A stretch of DNA of 64,000 bases, taken from assembly GCA_017979445.1 (NCBI GenBank), contig CM030707.1, positions 22,450,586 to 22,514,585 of the forward strand. The letters are read 5' to 3'. The position numbers and the translations under genes were made by a program. Below the pieces are notes generated by a model. The model had not been told where the DNA came from. It saw nothing but the letters and a program-made list of their open reading frames with translations, and made no database searches. The DNA comes from Akebia trifoliata (taxonomy: Eukaryota > Streptophyta > Magnoliopsida > Ranunculales > Lardizabalaceae). The stretch's first letter is position 1; the number at the start of each line of letters is the position of its first letter. Positions 45,016 to 57,656 of the stretch are shown piece by piece.

Positions 45016-46175
45016 TTCATAGTAAAAAACAAAATTCTACTTATACAATTCTACTTATACAATGATACAAACCTTCATACCATATTTCCTGTAGAAATTC
45101 CCTATTATCAAACTTAAGAAATACAAGACTGTATATCATGAAAGCTTACATTCCACCAATGTTTTAAAAATCAAATTGATTCCCTGATTCAATTTGGTTG
45201 GACAGATGTATGTTTTTATTAAAAAAAAAACTAAAAATACTTGTTCATCTCATTGACTCAAAATCCAAGTCATTTAGCACACTAAAATAAGCAAATTTGA
45301 GATTAAAGACATGGTCCTAGACATTTAAACCTACAATGATGGACCTTTTCAAGCTTCTTACAATTTCTCTCAAAATGTTGAAGTAAGCTATCAACTTCCC
45401 AACAGTTACTAGCACACATCATCTGTAACCCAAATTCAAGCAGATTATATAATTATAACGATTTATTAAGCCATTTATTTTCTATCAATTACTAGTGAGA
45501 GTGGATAACATTGATTAGAAAGACTCATTTTTTTATTATTAATATCGTAAAGTTATAATGTTTTTCTAAACTATTTTGATCTAGATTAATTGTTCTTGAT
45601 CGATTGGCACTAATAGGGGATATTGCATACTAAATATTTACAAAGTCTCAAAAAAAATTTCTTCCTTCCCCATATAAAACATAGTAGTAGAGCTTAGTTA
45701 AGAACCTTGAGAAGTTGAAGACAAGATCAACTGTCAATAAAAGCTTGAAGGGCCAGATGGTTGGGAGTTTGATCTTTGAATTAATTTGCTTAACCTTTCC
45801 AAGCCACATGTTCGACTCAACCCCTTATCCTTAGTTGTTTGTTAACAAATGAGGTCAGGTTGTTGGGTGTGACATGGTTCATTGTTGACTCCTCATGCAT
45901 TACTACTTGGTGGCATTTTTTAAAGGTTATTATAGCCATTTATTTTGATAAAAGGATAGCCATATATAGTAGTCAAATTACATAAAGGATGTTATGTTTC
46001 GAGTCACAATATGGTTTCCATACATAGATGTTAGGCAGCCATCTTCAAGTTCTCCTAGGACTGTTTGGACCAACTCATGATGAACATCACAATTAAACCA
46101 GTATGATGATTTGCTTTTCTTCGTCAAGGAGCCAAAAATAAAAATAAAAATGTACATTATCACAATTATTGGTCT
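45016..46175. other. Gene-free stretch
   Basis: AT-rich DNA with no frame or repeat that I could identify. Confidence 0.4.
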
Positions 46176-46395
46176 CTACCCAACAGATCCCTCAAGCTTC
46201 AAACTCATGAGCTCGTTCACTTCAGAACTGAACTCGGCAGGAAGCTTGTTGAAGACATCTTCGCAAAAACCAGAAATAAGGGCTTTGACTGCCTTGTCGT
46301 GATCAATGCCCCTTTGCTGAAAGTAGAATAGCTGATCTTCACTAATTTTTGAGGTGCTAGCTTCATGTTCGACACGGGCTGAAGTGTTTCTTCAC
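46176..46395 (-). pseudogene. 3' fragment of a plastid SufB (ABCI8) gene with a frame shift
   Basis: SufB is part of the plastid SufBCD scaffold for iron-sulphur cluster assembly. On the minus strand [20 protein letters not shown], then QQRGID and [14 protein letters not shown], ends [10 protein letters not shown] followed by a TAG at 46178-46176, the normal C-terminus of plant SufB. The match starts right after a CAG at 46396-46398. The expected KNPSA join is disrupted: an extra base puts GTGAAGAA out of frame with GCCCGT, giving an in-frame TGA. The other three-quarters of the gene was not found on this strand upstream. It is best read as a truncated pseudogene or captured fragment of about 70 codons. 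Confidence 0.8.
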
Positions 46396-46990
46396 CTGTT
46401 GAGCAGATTAAGATTAAATTTACACAAAAGAAAAAAAAATTCCTGCTTGGCAACATTAAGTTTCGTAAAATCTCCATGCAGGATATTAAAAATGATGAAT
46501 ACATAGATATGTAAATTCCATAGACGCAATCTCCATCGTAGCCTACCACCAGTGCTCAAAACATGGCACGTACATCACAGGTCCAACAACCAACTTAATC
46601 AGAAGATACAAGCCAACCAAATCAATGAGCCATTCTAGCAAATGGTATAGAGAACTCCATCCATAAACCAGATTATAATCACCCAATCAGGCTGAATTTG
46701 ACCTAGAAGTATCAACCAGATTAGACCACACCCATCTTCACGGCACTATAAACGGCATAGCTGGACTGGAATGGAGTTCCAAAGCAACTGCCATCCACTT
46801 TTATATTCACCTTTCTTTGTAGATATACATGGTGATGACCTCCTTGGTTATGATGTGACTACTATCCACTTTTATACACTCACAAGATAATAAAAATGAG
46901 TGTAGAATAGGAAAATTGGATTCCAGACAACTAAACCACCCTTTACCATTCAAAAACCCTCAATTTAAGCGGAAAAAAAAAACATTCAAC

Positions 46991-47151
46991 CTGAAAACCG
47001 CATTCCCCTTTTCAAAATTGAACATGCCACCGTTGCCATTACCACATAAAGATGTTTCACCGGATCTGTAGAAGTGAGGAAATTTGCAGGGGAAGGACAG
47101 ACCCAACTGGTTGTCAAGAGCAAAGGGCCATTGCCGCTTCATGCCAACCAT
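46991..47151 (-). other. Exon-like segment, unrecognised (MVGMKRQWPFALDN...)
   Basis: A minus-strand open stretch bounded by AG on the 5' side and CAG/GTTGAA on the 3' side. It reads MVGMKRQWPFALDN, then SFPCKFPHFYRSGETS and GNGNGGMFNFEKG. The composition looks like real coding sequence. I do not recognise the family. It does not join in frame to the exon-like segment at 47319-47438. Confidence 0.35.
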
Positions 47152-47318
47152 CTATACTACATTCTAACAAAATTCATCATTAGAAACAACCCCATTTCGC
47201 CATTTTAATTAGGAGAATAAGTTCAATTAGATTGTAACAAAGTTGTTAATGAAAATAAACCAACTTCATTGTCATAGATTGTTTTTAAGTCATGAAATAA
47301 GATACGAAGAAATGATAC

Positions 47319-47438
47319 CACATGCCTTCTCCTCTAACCAAAGAGGAGTTGGATAGTTGCTATAACAGCTTTGGTTTGAAGGGGGCTCCATCATGTCTTT
47401 AAACAATTGAACATGTTCACATTGTGAAGGAAACCTGC
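47319..47438 (-). other. Exon-like segment, unrecognised (RFPSQCEHVQLFKDMM...)
   Basis: 120 bases with a pyrimidine tract and TGAAG acceptor and a GTATCA donor, reading RFPSQCEHVQLFKDMMEPPS, then NYPTPLWLEEKACG. It looks coding and comes from an unknown plant protein, possibly the same gene as 46991-47151. The frames do not match when directly joined. Confidence 0.35.
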
Positions 47439-47992
47439 CTTCAGAAAAATGAAAATTTAACATGTAAAGGAAATTGAAAATAAATTGCAAATCCATACCC
47501 CCAAGAGACTAGCATTTAAGATACTTTACATGTTCCTCCTTACCCTCTTTTGTTATGTCAGTTCCCCCAAAAACAAAAGTGAGCTAAATCAAGTGTTAAC
47601 TATATAATGAGATTTTGTACAAATCCAAATCCTGATCTCAAATGCACCACGATAAAAGAAGGATAAAGCACTCGAACCAACTGTTGTATGACAAAATACC
47701 ACATTTCTCCAATCATACAAACCCCACATTCAAGCATCACCAACCCATCACCCATGGACGCAAGTGAGAAAATAAAAAATTTCTCCTTAGCTTCCTATTC
47801 TCTTCCACCGGTTCAAGGAACGGGCATTGTTTCCGAATCGCCCATACGTCCACAGCAGTCACGGTTGTACCAAAAATATTCAGCCAAACACTCCCAATGT
47901 GCTAGTGACATTGAATAATAAAAAAAACAACAGATAAGATGGCTATGCATAAGCAAAAACCATATGATTCCTCATTGATTGGTCTTGATCTC

Positions 47993-48101
47993 AGGTTTTT
48001 CAAGTGACAATCTCGCTAAAAATTAGCAAACCTGTGAGATAGCCACTTGAAACCTTTGAGATTGTCACTTTAATCCTGCGAGTTAGTCATTTGAAAAACC
48101 T
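47993..48101. mobile_element. 109 bp fold-back MITE
   Basis: AGGTTTTTCAAGTGAC at the left is mirrored by AGGTTTTTCAAATGAC at the right. A second inner pair built on GTGACAATCTC follows. No coding content. Confidence 0.65.
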
Positions 48102-49575
48102 AATAACAACGTAAATGGAAATTGTGGAAGTTCAAGCATATTTTTCAAAGGTAAGCTGGAATTGATACTCAAGACATCAGAGTTGCATTGCAAAGAAAAC
48201 CAATAATAACACACGCGCATGCAATGAAGGATATTTGAAGTTTTAGTAAATGAGCCTTGCAAGTTCAAGAACCAAATTTAGAAAATTAAAAAAGAAAAAA
48301 AGATATAAAAAAAAAAGCTTAATAAAAGAGTGAAGAGAAGTGCAAAAACCACTGAAGTAACTACTCAATTTTAGAAAGTAATAGAAAGAACATTAGTACA
48401 AAGCTACTAAACACACCACCAGACTAATCCTGAATTTCTTTCAAAATATTCATCTCCTCAAGCAGAGTAGATGCCCCATTCACCAATCCAACCCCTGTTT
48501 TTCTCCTTTCTTCAACAGAACAAGTCATTTTTTTTTCTCTCTATATCAAAGTACAAGAACCCACCTTCACTTCAACCAATTCTTTCGTTTTTGAGCTCAA
48601 TACCTACTAAACACACCACCAACCTCCCAAAAATCTCATCTTTCTTTAAAAAAAAATAACAAAACTTTGCTAAACCCACCTCACAAAATCCAATCTTTCT
48701 TTAAAAAGATATTGACTTTATGTTGGTGTGGGGTACAAACTCACTATAAGTGGAAACTAGCACATCTCGCCACCAATTGTTCTAAAACTAGCAACAGCTC
48801 CACAATACACATCTTTCATAACATCAACATATGGGACTCTATGTTTTTCCATGTCAGTAAATTCATGTGCAAATGTGTCTCTATTTTCGAAACTTTACCA
48901 TTAATTGTCCAAGTAAGAAAATAGCACCGATAGTCAACCTCCTTGCATTGACCCCACGATAATTGGTGAAATTTTACATATCACGCTTGTTATTGTAAAA
49001 AAAAAAGGCACCCATACCATAATACTCCATTTCTCTAAAATTTTCTTTGTATCTAAAAATATTGTTAAACAACCTAAGAAACCAACAAAATACAATTTCT
49101 CCAATGTACTTCCAAGTATCTATAGGGATACAATCTGATCAGAAAGCCTTTTATATTTTAACCGGAGCCAAAGTCCCTTTCACTTTTATAACACAATCTT
49201 ACAATAGCTTATATATCTTATGTAAGATAAGCATTTCCTTCAACTTCTAAGCTCACTAAGTGATCTTCATTTTGCAATGTATGAAAATAATCCCTTCATC
49301 TTTCCTTAATTTTCCTTACTAAAATAGAAAATTTTGGTTTTCATTCTCAATGCATCAATATCTCCAGTTTTCTTCTTTTATGTTGCAAGTTTGTGAATAT
49401 CTTTATCACCTTCCTTGTACATAAACAGTATGAAACATCATAAATTCTGTGTTTACCTAATTTATTTGCTTCTTCTTTAACAGATTTATATATTTTTTTT
49501 TCCTCAAAACTTTCGTGTCTCTTATTTACCAACAAGTATCAACATGGTTTTAAATCTTTTGTGTGTGTGTGAGAG
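48102..49575. other. Gene-free stretch
   Basis: AT-rich, with short pyrimidine-rich frames (48471-48659 and 48667-48924) that look like chance. No recognised element. Confidence 0.4.
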
Positions 49576-49671
49576 AGATTAAAACACATTAAAACAGCCC
49601 CTGACATTAAAACACATTAAACCTACAGTGCATTCAAACAGCCCCTGACATTAAAACACATTAAACCTGTA
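49576..49671. repeat. Short tandem duplication (ACATTAAAACAGCCCCTGAC type)
   Basis: CAGCCCCTGACATTAAAACA followed by CATTAAACCT occurs at about 49595 and again at about 49637, giving two 42 bp units plus a partial one. Confidence 0.7.
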
Positions 49672-49958
49672 GAATTCGTAATCAGATCAACAAAACTCCA
49701 AATCCTGAGAACAAATAATAGAGATTCATACTCGAAAAAATATAAAAGCAGATCAAATAAAAATAAAATGTGGAACAAATCAACCAAGAAGCACGAATCT
49801 AAAACCCCAAAATTATTGTGCAGATACATTAAGAAAAAAAACTAAAAAATCAAAGTTCCAATATTAATCTGATATCTGCAATTATAACGTAAATTTACAT
49901 ATAATAAACAAGAGAAGAAGTTTGTGATCTTGGAGAAAACCTAGATTTGAAGATTTAC

Positions 49959-50072
49959 CTTTCTCGATCGTTTGAGGTGAGCAGAGTAAGCTTTTACAAA
50001 CTCGTGTGGAGAGACATAGGTCGTCGCCTTCGTTCCTTCTCTCGAGGGTTTCTTCGTCTCCTTCGCAAGCAT
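49959..50072 (-). pseudogene. First-exon fragment of 40S ribosomal protein S19 (eS19)
   Basis: On the minus strand [19 protein letters not shown] ends at a GTAAAT splice donor. Plant eS19 begins MA..[23 protein letters not shown], so this is its first exon. Upstream of VSPHEF the reading KATTY seems to replace M-A-T...TVKD: the ancestral ATG appears as AAG and several codons are missing. The nearest ATG (50072) gives an unusual leader MLAKETKKPSREGT. No second exon (ELPTWTDIVK type) was seen in the next 3.5 kb of the minus strand. It is probably a captured or truncated fragment. Confidence 0.75.
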
Positions 50073-50154
50073 CTCTATGGTTTCTGAAATTTAATTATTA
50101 GATTTAGTTGGGGTGTAACTAGTAATAGTTGGCCTGCCAATAATACGTTTCTTT

Positions 50155-50392
50155 GGAAATTTTAAAAAAGAATGAGGGCAAATTTGGAAAGAAAATTTTA
50201 TTCCCTTCCCTTCCCTCCGCGTCTCTCCATTTTTGGGGGGAACAAAATTCTACGTTTTTTCCCTTCTCTTCCCTCCATTTTTCTTCTCTTCCCTCCTCAC
50301 TTAACAATCCAAACAGGGGAAAAGAAGAGAAAACAGCATATTTTCTCTTCCCTTCCCTCCCCTTCCCTCAATCCAAACACAGTGTTAGTCAA
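50155..50392 (-). mobile_element. Purine-rich MITE, copy 2, inverted
   Basis: The reverse complement starts CACTGTGTTTGGATTGAGGG, then GGGAGGGAAG runs and CCCCTGTTTGGATTG, ending near AAATTTGCCCTCATTC. It has the same structure as 44817-45015 in opposite orientation, just upstream of the eS19 fragment. Confidence 0.65.
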
Positions 50393-50524
50393 AAGATGAG
50401 AAGAAGACGGACAAAGGAACAAGATTTTTTTTTAATTTACTCCTCACATCCCATATTGTTTGTTGGAGATTTTAAATTAGTGTGGCAATAGTATCTCTCT
50501 TTAATAATTAGGAAATATTTTTTT

Positions 50525-51130
50525 GAGAGATTTAGTGGGCAATTTTATTACAAAAGCGCCCTTACTTTATCAAGTTTGTTACCCCAACAAAACTTACTTT
50601 ATGAATTAGACTATCATGACTAACTTAGTAAGATTTCAAAACGTAATAAGAGTCGTTGGGCCTACATGGATTATCAAATTGGAAATCCAACACCACAAAC
50701 TTCTAAATTTCATGAAAAAAAAATCAGATTCAAAGAACAAAATTCAAAAGAAAATCCTTTTTAAACTTGATCAAATGTGTTGAAAATGGATGACTACCAA
50801 AGTCCCAAATTTAAAAACTAAAGCTCAACAGTGAAAATTAAAAGAAAAATTCAATTTTTTTTTGTTCAAAGTTCTTAGAATTTTGTCTTCTAAAACCTTG
50901 TGGCATCATATCATGTTTTTAATTCGAAAAATTGATGTGGTTAGGATCCACTCCAAGATATGTTACGTAACAAATTAAGTCCATGAATTTGAATTTTATT
51001 ACGTGGATCCCTGTTAAAAGGATTGGTGGGTAACAAACATCATAAAGTATGGTTCCCTTGAAGTTGTCAAAATTCCAAGGCAGTTTTTGTAATAAAAATG
51101 CAACAGTTGGGTCTGCCGAGTAAATCTCTC
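50525..51130. mobile_element. Non-autonomous TIR element, about 606 bp
   Basis: The left end GAGAGATTTAGTGGGCAATT, then TTATTACAAAA, is mirrored by the right end TTTTTGTAATAAAAATGCAA...GTAAATCTCTC. GGTAACAAAC...ATAAAGTA blocks also face each other. The core 50625-50930 matches 29660-29990 in reverse orientation, while the ends do not match that copy. No coding content. Confidence 0.65.
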
Positions 51131-51680
51131 TATTTATATTAGGGTTTTGAATATATCATAAGATGGGTAGAGACAAGGCCCAATCCAAAGGTTAGGAGAA
51201 TCTGGCTCAAGATCAGGTTAGACCATTGGGCTCAAAGTTCAGCCCATCCAGATTGTATCCTTCATACTCACAAAAAGATCACTTAACGAGCTTGGATCTG
51301 AATGATTTACCTTGCATATTGGTAGGATATAAGAAATAGGTGATGTGATCCAAATTGGATCTAGGTCTAGTATGATATTATTATTTAATCTACAATTTAG
51401 TTAAATAAAATAGGTTTTTCTTTTTTTCTTAAAAGAGAAATATTTTAGTAAGGTAAATATTGATGGAATTAGGGATGTTAATGAATCGTTCTAATGTACT
51501 TTGAATCGAAATCATTATATTTTTTTGGTTTCGGTTTTATTGATTCCAGTTTCGTTTCTAAATTAGTAGAATAAGATCCATCAAGAAATGTTGGTACTTG
51601 TCAGTCCCGATTATCAAGAATTGAATCATTGTAAAAAAAAAAATTCTTTCAAAAAATTAATATACTATCCATCAAGTAAT

Positions 51681-51827
51681 TTTGTGCTCACAGGCTCTCT
51701 ACTGCTTGACACGTGCAGCCTAACAAGTGTATTTTTGTAAATTTTACTATGCCCTCAATACACGCGGGCTAATGTGATTGGTTGGTCGCTGGATACGTGC
51801 AGTGAGCCAAAAGTCTGTGAGCAAAAA
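51681..51827. mobile_element. About 147 bp MITE with GCTCACAG ends
   Basis: TTTGTGCTCACAGGCTCTCT at the left is mirrored by TTTGCTCACAGACTTTTGGC at the right, with further inner pairing around CACGTGCAG / ACGTGCAGTG. No coding content. Confidence 0.6.
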
Positions 51828-53089
51828 AAATTTCAACATACATAACTCCATTTTTTACAATTTTCAATGCAACTTTGAGGTCATGAGTTCAAGTCCAGCA
51901 CTCCAGCTTACCTATTCAAAAAAAAGAATATAAATCTATATGGACCACATAACCACCAAGCTATATGGATCACACATCCACTTGGCACCCAAAAGCATGA
52001 TCAAATATGGATCGTATGTCCATGTGGCACCCCAAAATATGATCAGGAGAATAGGTTTTTCTCTTATTACGTGATTCTTCTACTCAGAAATCGTTTAATA
52101 ATATTAATGGTTTTATTTTTATATTCAAATCATTTTCTACGATTAGCTCAAGCTAGCAAACCATTACTTTTTTTTTTCAATCAATTTTTTTTCCTTACGC
52201 GTTCGATCTAAAAAAAATATCTTCTTTAGTGACCACATCAGCACCCATTTTTTATCATATATATTTTTTGCTTTGAGAATAAAAATCTAGATAGTGTCAT
52301 AATGTCACCCATTTTAATAATGGTTTAGATTATATATCAAGGTGGTACCATCCTTAAATCAATATAATAATGTATGATTAAATGGAGAAATAGAATCCAT
52401 GTTGTCCTTCATTAGTAATTGGGATAAAGTGTAACATCGACGATTATGATTAATTTGATTGAATATCTTAATAACACGCGAAATTGATTGATGAGCCATT
52501 GAGTCAAACGGATCCAATAAACTTTTAAGTCTAGGTCACTTTTCTAGATTTAAAACATTCAAAGAAAAAAAAAAAACAAAATAATTTGATGTAGCTGACT
52601 CTTTTGAACCCGATGACCCTATCACCCAACATACATAAAATAAAATGCCAAAAACGTTTCTGGGTTTTAATTGAGAAATTAGTGTATCCATAATTGATAC
52701 TTATTACATACTACAAATTTTGATTTTTATTTGTCCCCAATTCATGACTTAAACTAGAGGACCTTTAACCAACATTTTTGTCCATTAAATTTGTAAAATG
52801 CAAAAGAAAAATGATTCCCTTAGACAAAATTTGGTGTCATTGGTCCTTAATTGAATACATCCCATCAGTTTCAATATATCCCTAATTGAAATATATTATA
52901 TACAATGATTCAGATTCTTTTTAGTTAACGATCGCTATAAGATTAATATAATATTTTCCCTCTTAAAATAAATGTTAAGAGGGTAAGGGTCTATTATTTA
53001 CAGAAGTCAACTCCAGCTCTAGAAATTATCTTCTGAAAGAAGTAGAAGCTTAGAACCTGAAAAGCTACATCCAACATAAACTTGTTCGT
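51828..53089. other. Gene-free stretch
   Basis: AT-rich. AGTTCAAGTCC near 51890 recalls a polymerase III B box, but no A box or homologous copy was found. Nothing else is recognised. Confidence 0.4.
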
Positions 53090-53990
53090 TACAAAAGCAT
53101 ATAAGTCAAAATTTGATATTCGTTTGACAATTTTTGTAAAATTCCAAATTTTTAATTCGTATCTCGAGGAAAAATAAATATTGGAATTTTAAGAAAATCT
53201 TGAAAGTAGGACTTAGGGGTAAAATTTTAGGATGATTCTGATAATTTTTAATGGAATCTGATCTCACCATTGGATTCAAAATGATCGAAAAATATACTTT
53301 AGCCTGCAAGCACGCTTAAATGCGAGTCCGAATATAAAAGTTACAAAATCCTCGATTACCGAGTCAGATAAGATTAAAATAGTGACTTTTTGCTAGAGCA
53401 AGAATTATTAAGATTTGATTACACCATTGGATTCGTAACAAAAAATTATTGAACGTGGACTATTTATTTGTCATTTTTGGGGACTAGAAAGTCGAATTAT
53501 CGTCAAAAATAAAAACAACATCAATTTTAAAGGTCACCTCAGGCCAAAAATATAAATTTTTGTTAGAGACAGAATTTGTAGAAATTGACTAAACCATTAG
53601 ATCCGGAACGAAAAATTGTGATAATTCTCTTTTGTTTTTAAGATTAAGTTTGATTGAAAATTTGATTAAAGATGAAGGGTATTTTGATAATTCTCTTTTG
53701 TTTTTTAAGGTTAAGTTTGGTTGTAAATTTGATTAAAGATGAATGGTATTTTGGTAATCTCTTTTTATTTTTAAAGGTTAAGTTTAGTTGAAATTTTGAT
53801 TAAAGATGAAAGGTATTTTGAAAGATGAAGGCTATTTTGATAATTTCCTTTTATTTTTTAAGGTTAAGTTTGATTGGAAATTTGATTAAAGATAAATGAT
53901 ATTTTGATGATCACCTTTTATTTTTTAAGGTAAAGTTTGGTTGAAAATTTGATTAAAGATGAAAGGTATTTTGGTAACTACATTTGAGCA
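53090..53990 (-). mobile_element. Diverged LTR fragment related to the solo LTR at 7040-9698
   Basis: Around 53285-53325 the string ATACTTTAGCCTGCAAGCAC and its flanks match the reverse complement of the solo LTR near 9540-9560 (ATACTTTAGCCTGTAAGCAC). CACCATTGGATTCGTAACAA matches ACCATTAGATTCGTGTCGAA there. The copy is strongly decayed and inverted relative to the solo LTR. It merges into the 67-68 bp array at 53620-53975. Confidence 0.7.
53620..53975 (+). repeat. 67-68 bp tandem array, about five copies
   Basis: Each unit contains TTAAGTTTGGTTGAAAATTT, GATTAAAGATGAAGGTATTT and TGATAATTCTCTTTTRTTTT. One unit carries an internal partial duplication near 53810. Non-coding, and apparently an expansion inside the decayed LTR. 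Confidence 0.8.
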
Positions 53991-54306
53991 GTTTTACGTT
54001 TTGACTTCGCACAAAAGTCATTTGAAGAAACCCCTCTTAGACAACTTTTATTAAGAGTCGTTTTGGGCTTCATTTGAAATCTATGGGAACAAAAAAATCC
54101 AAAAGAACATCATTCTTTTGATTTTTTGGGCTTAAAAGCAAAAAAAAAAAGCTCCAGAAACCCAAACGAACAAGCCCTAATTAACAACATAAGAGTGAGA
54201 GTCATGCATTCGAGAATATTCAGTCTCCAAAAAAGTCAAAATGATGCCCAATGCCATCAAATCCCAAACAACATGATTCAAACCAAGAATTTTATGTGTG
54301 TTATTG

Positions 54307-55099
<793 letters not shown>

Positions 55100-55225
55100 T
55101 ATTATCGGTAAGCCTATTTTTAATGAGTTCAATAACTTGGTGCTAGCGAGATTTGAATCCAAGTCTCTGGTATCATCAACCAAAGACTTTACCAACTATA
55201 CTAACTGGTACCTGTAAGTTAGGTC
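55100..55225 (-). mobile_element. tRNA-derived SINE, copy 2
   Basis: On the minus strand: GGTACCAGTTAGTATAGTTG, then GGTAAAGTCTTTGGTTGATG, ATACCAGAGACTTGGATTCA and a 3' end CTTACCGATAATACAATAAA. It aligns throughout with the copy at 19788-19925 (shared GGTAAAG/CGTAAAG, TGATGATACCA, GAACTCATTAAAA). The B box is decayed to GGATTCAAATC. Confidence 0.7.
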
Positions 55226-56279
55226 AAGCATTTAATCACTAAATAAGGCATGAAATCTTGTCCCAAGGATGCTAAGAGAGAGTAATGTATTTGTCACCTT
55301 GGAGGGATTCCATCACAGAAACTAGTGAGGATCAATATTTGAAAACAATAAATTGGGAGTGGCATATTTACGTGTAATTAGTATTTGATTTTGTACCATA
55401 AATTTAACTTTTTTTGCCCTTTTTTTTTTCTTTCTATGGTTGTCTTTTTTTCAAGGTAGCATATGCATTTGGTGTGGAATTGAATTTTGCATTCAATGAA
55501 CAATAAAACGGTTCATCAACTTTTTTCAAAATCGTGTTTTAGAGTCATTTTTTTTAGGTTTTTTGTTTTTAATGCATTTGGGATAATTTTGTAGTTAGTT
55601 TTGCATTTGCCCTATTTTCAAAAGAAAGAACTTGGTTTCTTCGTCTTCCTTCTTTTTTCATCTTTTGTTTGATTTTAGCCTATCAGAACTAACAAAATGA
55701 TTAGTGTAAACATAAATCACAATCAACGAATATCAAAAAACAATAAGGATATGTTTGCAAGTGATGTATAGAGCTTTAAAAAAAAAAAGTGTGTAAACCT
55801 ATGTAAAAAAGACATTTTTCTTTACTCATGATTCCGATTACAAATTTATCGTAAATCTAACTTAATTATCAAAATCTTTTAATAGATACCACATAATTAT
55901 TTCAAAACAGGAAATTTAAAGTGGAATCCATGTTGGTATATAGCTTGGGTTGTCATATTGACGATAAATATTTCTCACTAAGTAGTATTGGCCATGGGAA
56001 GGACTAGAGATGATGTTAACACATTGTATAAGTGTCTAAGGATGTGTATGTACTTGCAGCACATTCATCTCAAAAGTAGTGGTGTCTCCACTTATCACTC
56101 TATCTTTATCTCAAAACTGCTTAATTAATCTATTTAAGACATCTCTATAAAAAAAACCCACTTTTAAATTGCTTTGCCTTCTTTTTGGACTTTGGAAGGT
56201 TATGTTGGAATTGCACTGCTTCCACTTAATTCACACTTTTGTCTTACTTTCCATTTTTTTTTTCCTTTTAAATAGAATT
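55226..56279. other. Gene-free stretch
   Basis: T-rich and A-rich blocks with no gene or repeat recognised. Confidence 0.4.
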
Positions 56280-56410
56280 GTTATTGACACCTCAACTTTT
56301 GCTTATAACTTTTCAATTTATTAAATTATTTATTACCCTCTCTAATTAAAGACTAAACACAACAATCAAATTCAAACAATACAAAAGTTTGGTACAGGTT
56401 AATATCTCAA
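56280..56410 (+). repeat. Dispersed TATTGGCACCCCAACTTTTA repeat, copy 3
   Basis: GTTATTGACACCTCAACTTT followed by a stretch homologous to 12712-12830 and 26166-26262 (TTAAATTATTTATTACCCTC, CAAACAATACAAAAGTTTGG). Confidence 0.6.
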
Positions 56411-56517
56411 CATTACAAAGCATTATAACACATTCAAACAACTTCGACAATTGTTTACCAATAGGATTCGGCTCATATAAAATCCTAATAGGAAGCTAAA
56501 CGAAAGAGAGAGAATTA

Positions 56518-57656
56518 CTATTGGGACCCGAACTTTTATTTATCATCAATCAGTGATTTATTTTTGGGATTTTTCCCAAAACATGCGCAACTTATGTCCA
56601 AATTTTGGTTTCGATATATCATTCATTTTGATTCCCAAAACATGCATTTCAAGTAAATTCATCACTTTTATAATCAATGAAACTGTTGATATATCTACAA
56701 ATTCATAGATATTAAAAGTGACAAAAACACTCTTGTATCTAGTGTGGATCTTGAGTCCGAATTAGATATTGAAAACATAAAGTAAAACAAATTAGAAAGA
56801 ATTTATCGAATTGATTAGGTGACTGAGGCACGGAGAAAGTTGTCCTTAAAATCAAAGTCGCCCCCTTATAATGGTATACATAGTGCAATTGGTCTTAGAC
56901 GATTGATTTTCAAGATTCAACAATCACAAATTTGTTAATCGCACACTAAGAAATAACAAATCTTCAACGAACTCAATCAAATCAATAAGTGTACGAACAA
57001 CAGTAAAAAGAAGAGTAGAAGAAAAAAAATCAAAACATTGTTTATGTGTTTCTTTATATAGATTACTAGGGCTCATTCCTCTTTTATAATAGTTAAAGTC
57101 CAACGGTTTAATGGATTAAAGAAAGAAACTGAGCATTGGAGGATCTATTTTTGACTGGTTAACCCCAAATACAATAAGATTGTAGTCTCATGGTGCCTTA
57201 GACCTCCATGTGTGTACGAGACCCACTCTCTTTCTTACTAACACTCAAGTAAGTAGGAAATGATTAAAGATTTAGATAATTATCTTTACAATTCTCAAGA
57301 GAAAATAAATCAGAAAATCTTTGACCATTCAACTATCACAAATGAGGAAGATGCACTTTTAAATAAGGTTTCAACAAAAATGAAAAAATCCTACATCAAC
57401 TACACTCAAGAGAAAAGAAAGTCTTGAGTTCAAATTTTGCCCCTAACAAAATTTAATAAATAATATTAACTATGAATCCTATAATACACGTAAGTTCGTA
57501 GGTTATAAAAATGACTGATACATGTTTTGGGAATTAAAATGAACAATTTTATGAACTTGAAATTTCGTCATATTTAACTCATGAAAGGGAGATTTAGGCT
57601 TTATTTTTTGAGATATTTTAATTGGGTGTAATAAGTAAAAGTTGGGGGTGCCAATA
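56518..57656. mobile_element. Non-autonomous TIR element, about 1.1 kb
   Basis: Left CTATTGGGACCCGAACTTTT and right, read back, CTATTGGCACCCCCAACTTT are inverted termini. Deeper, CATTTTGATTCCCAAAACAT at the left faces CATTTTAATTCCCAAAACAT at the right. No transposase is encoded. Its right part is included in the tandem duplication that starts at 57095, so a second right end lies near 59600. Confidence 0.65.
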
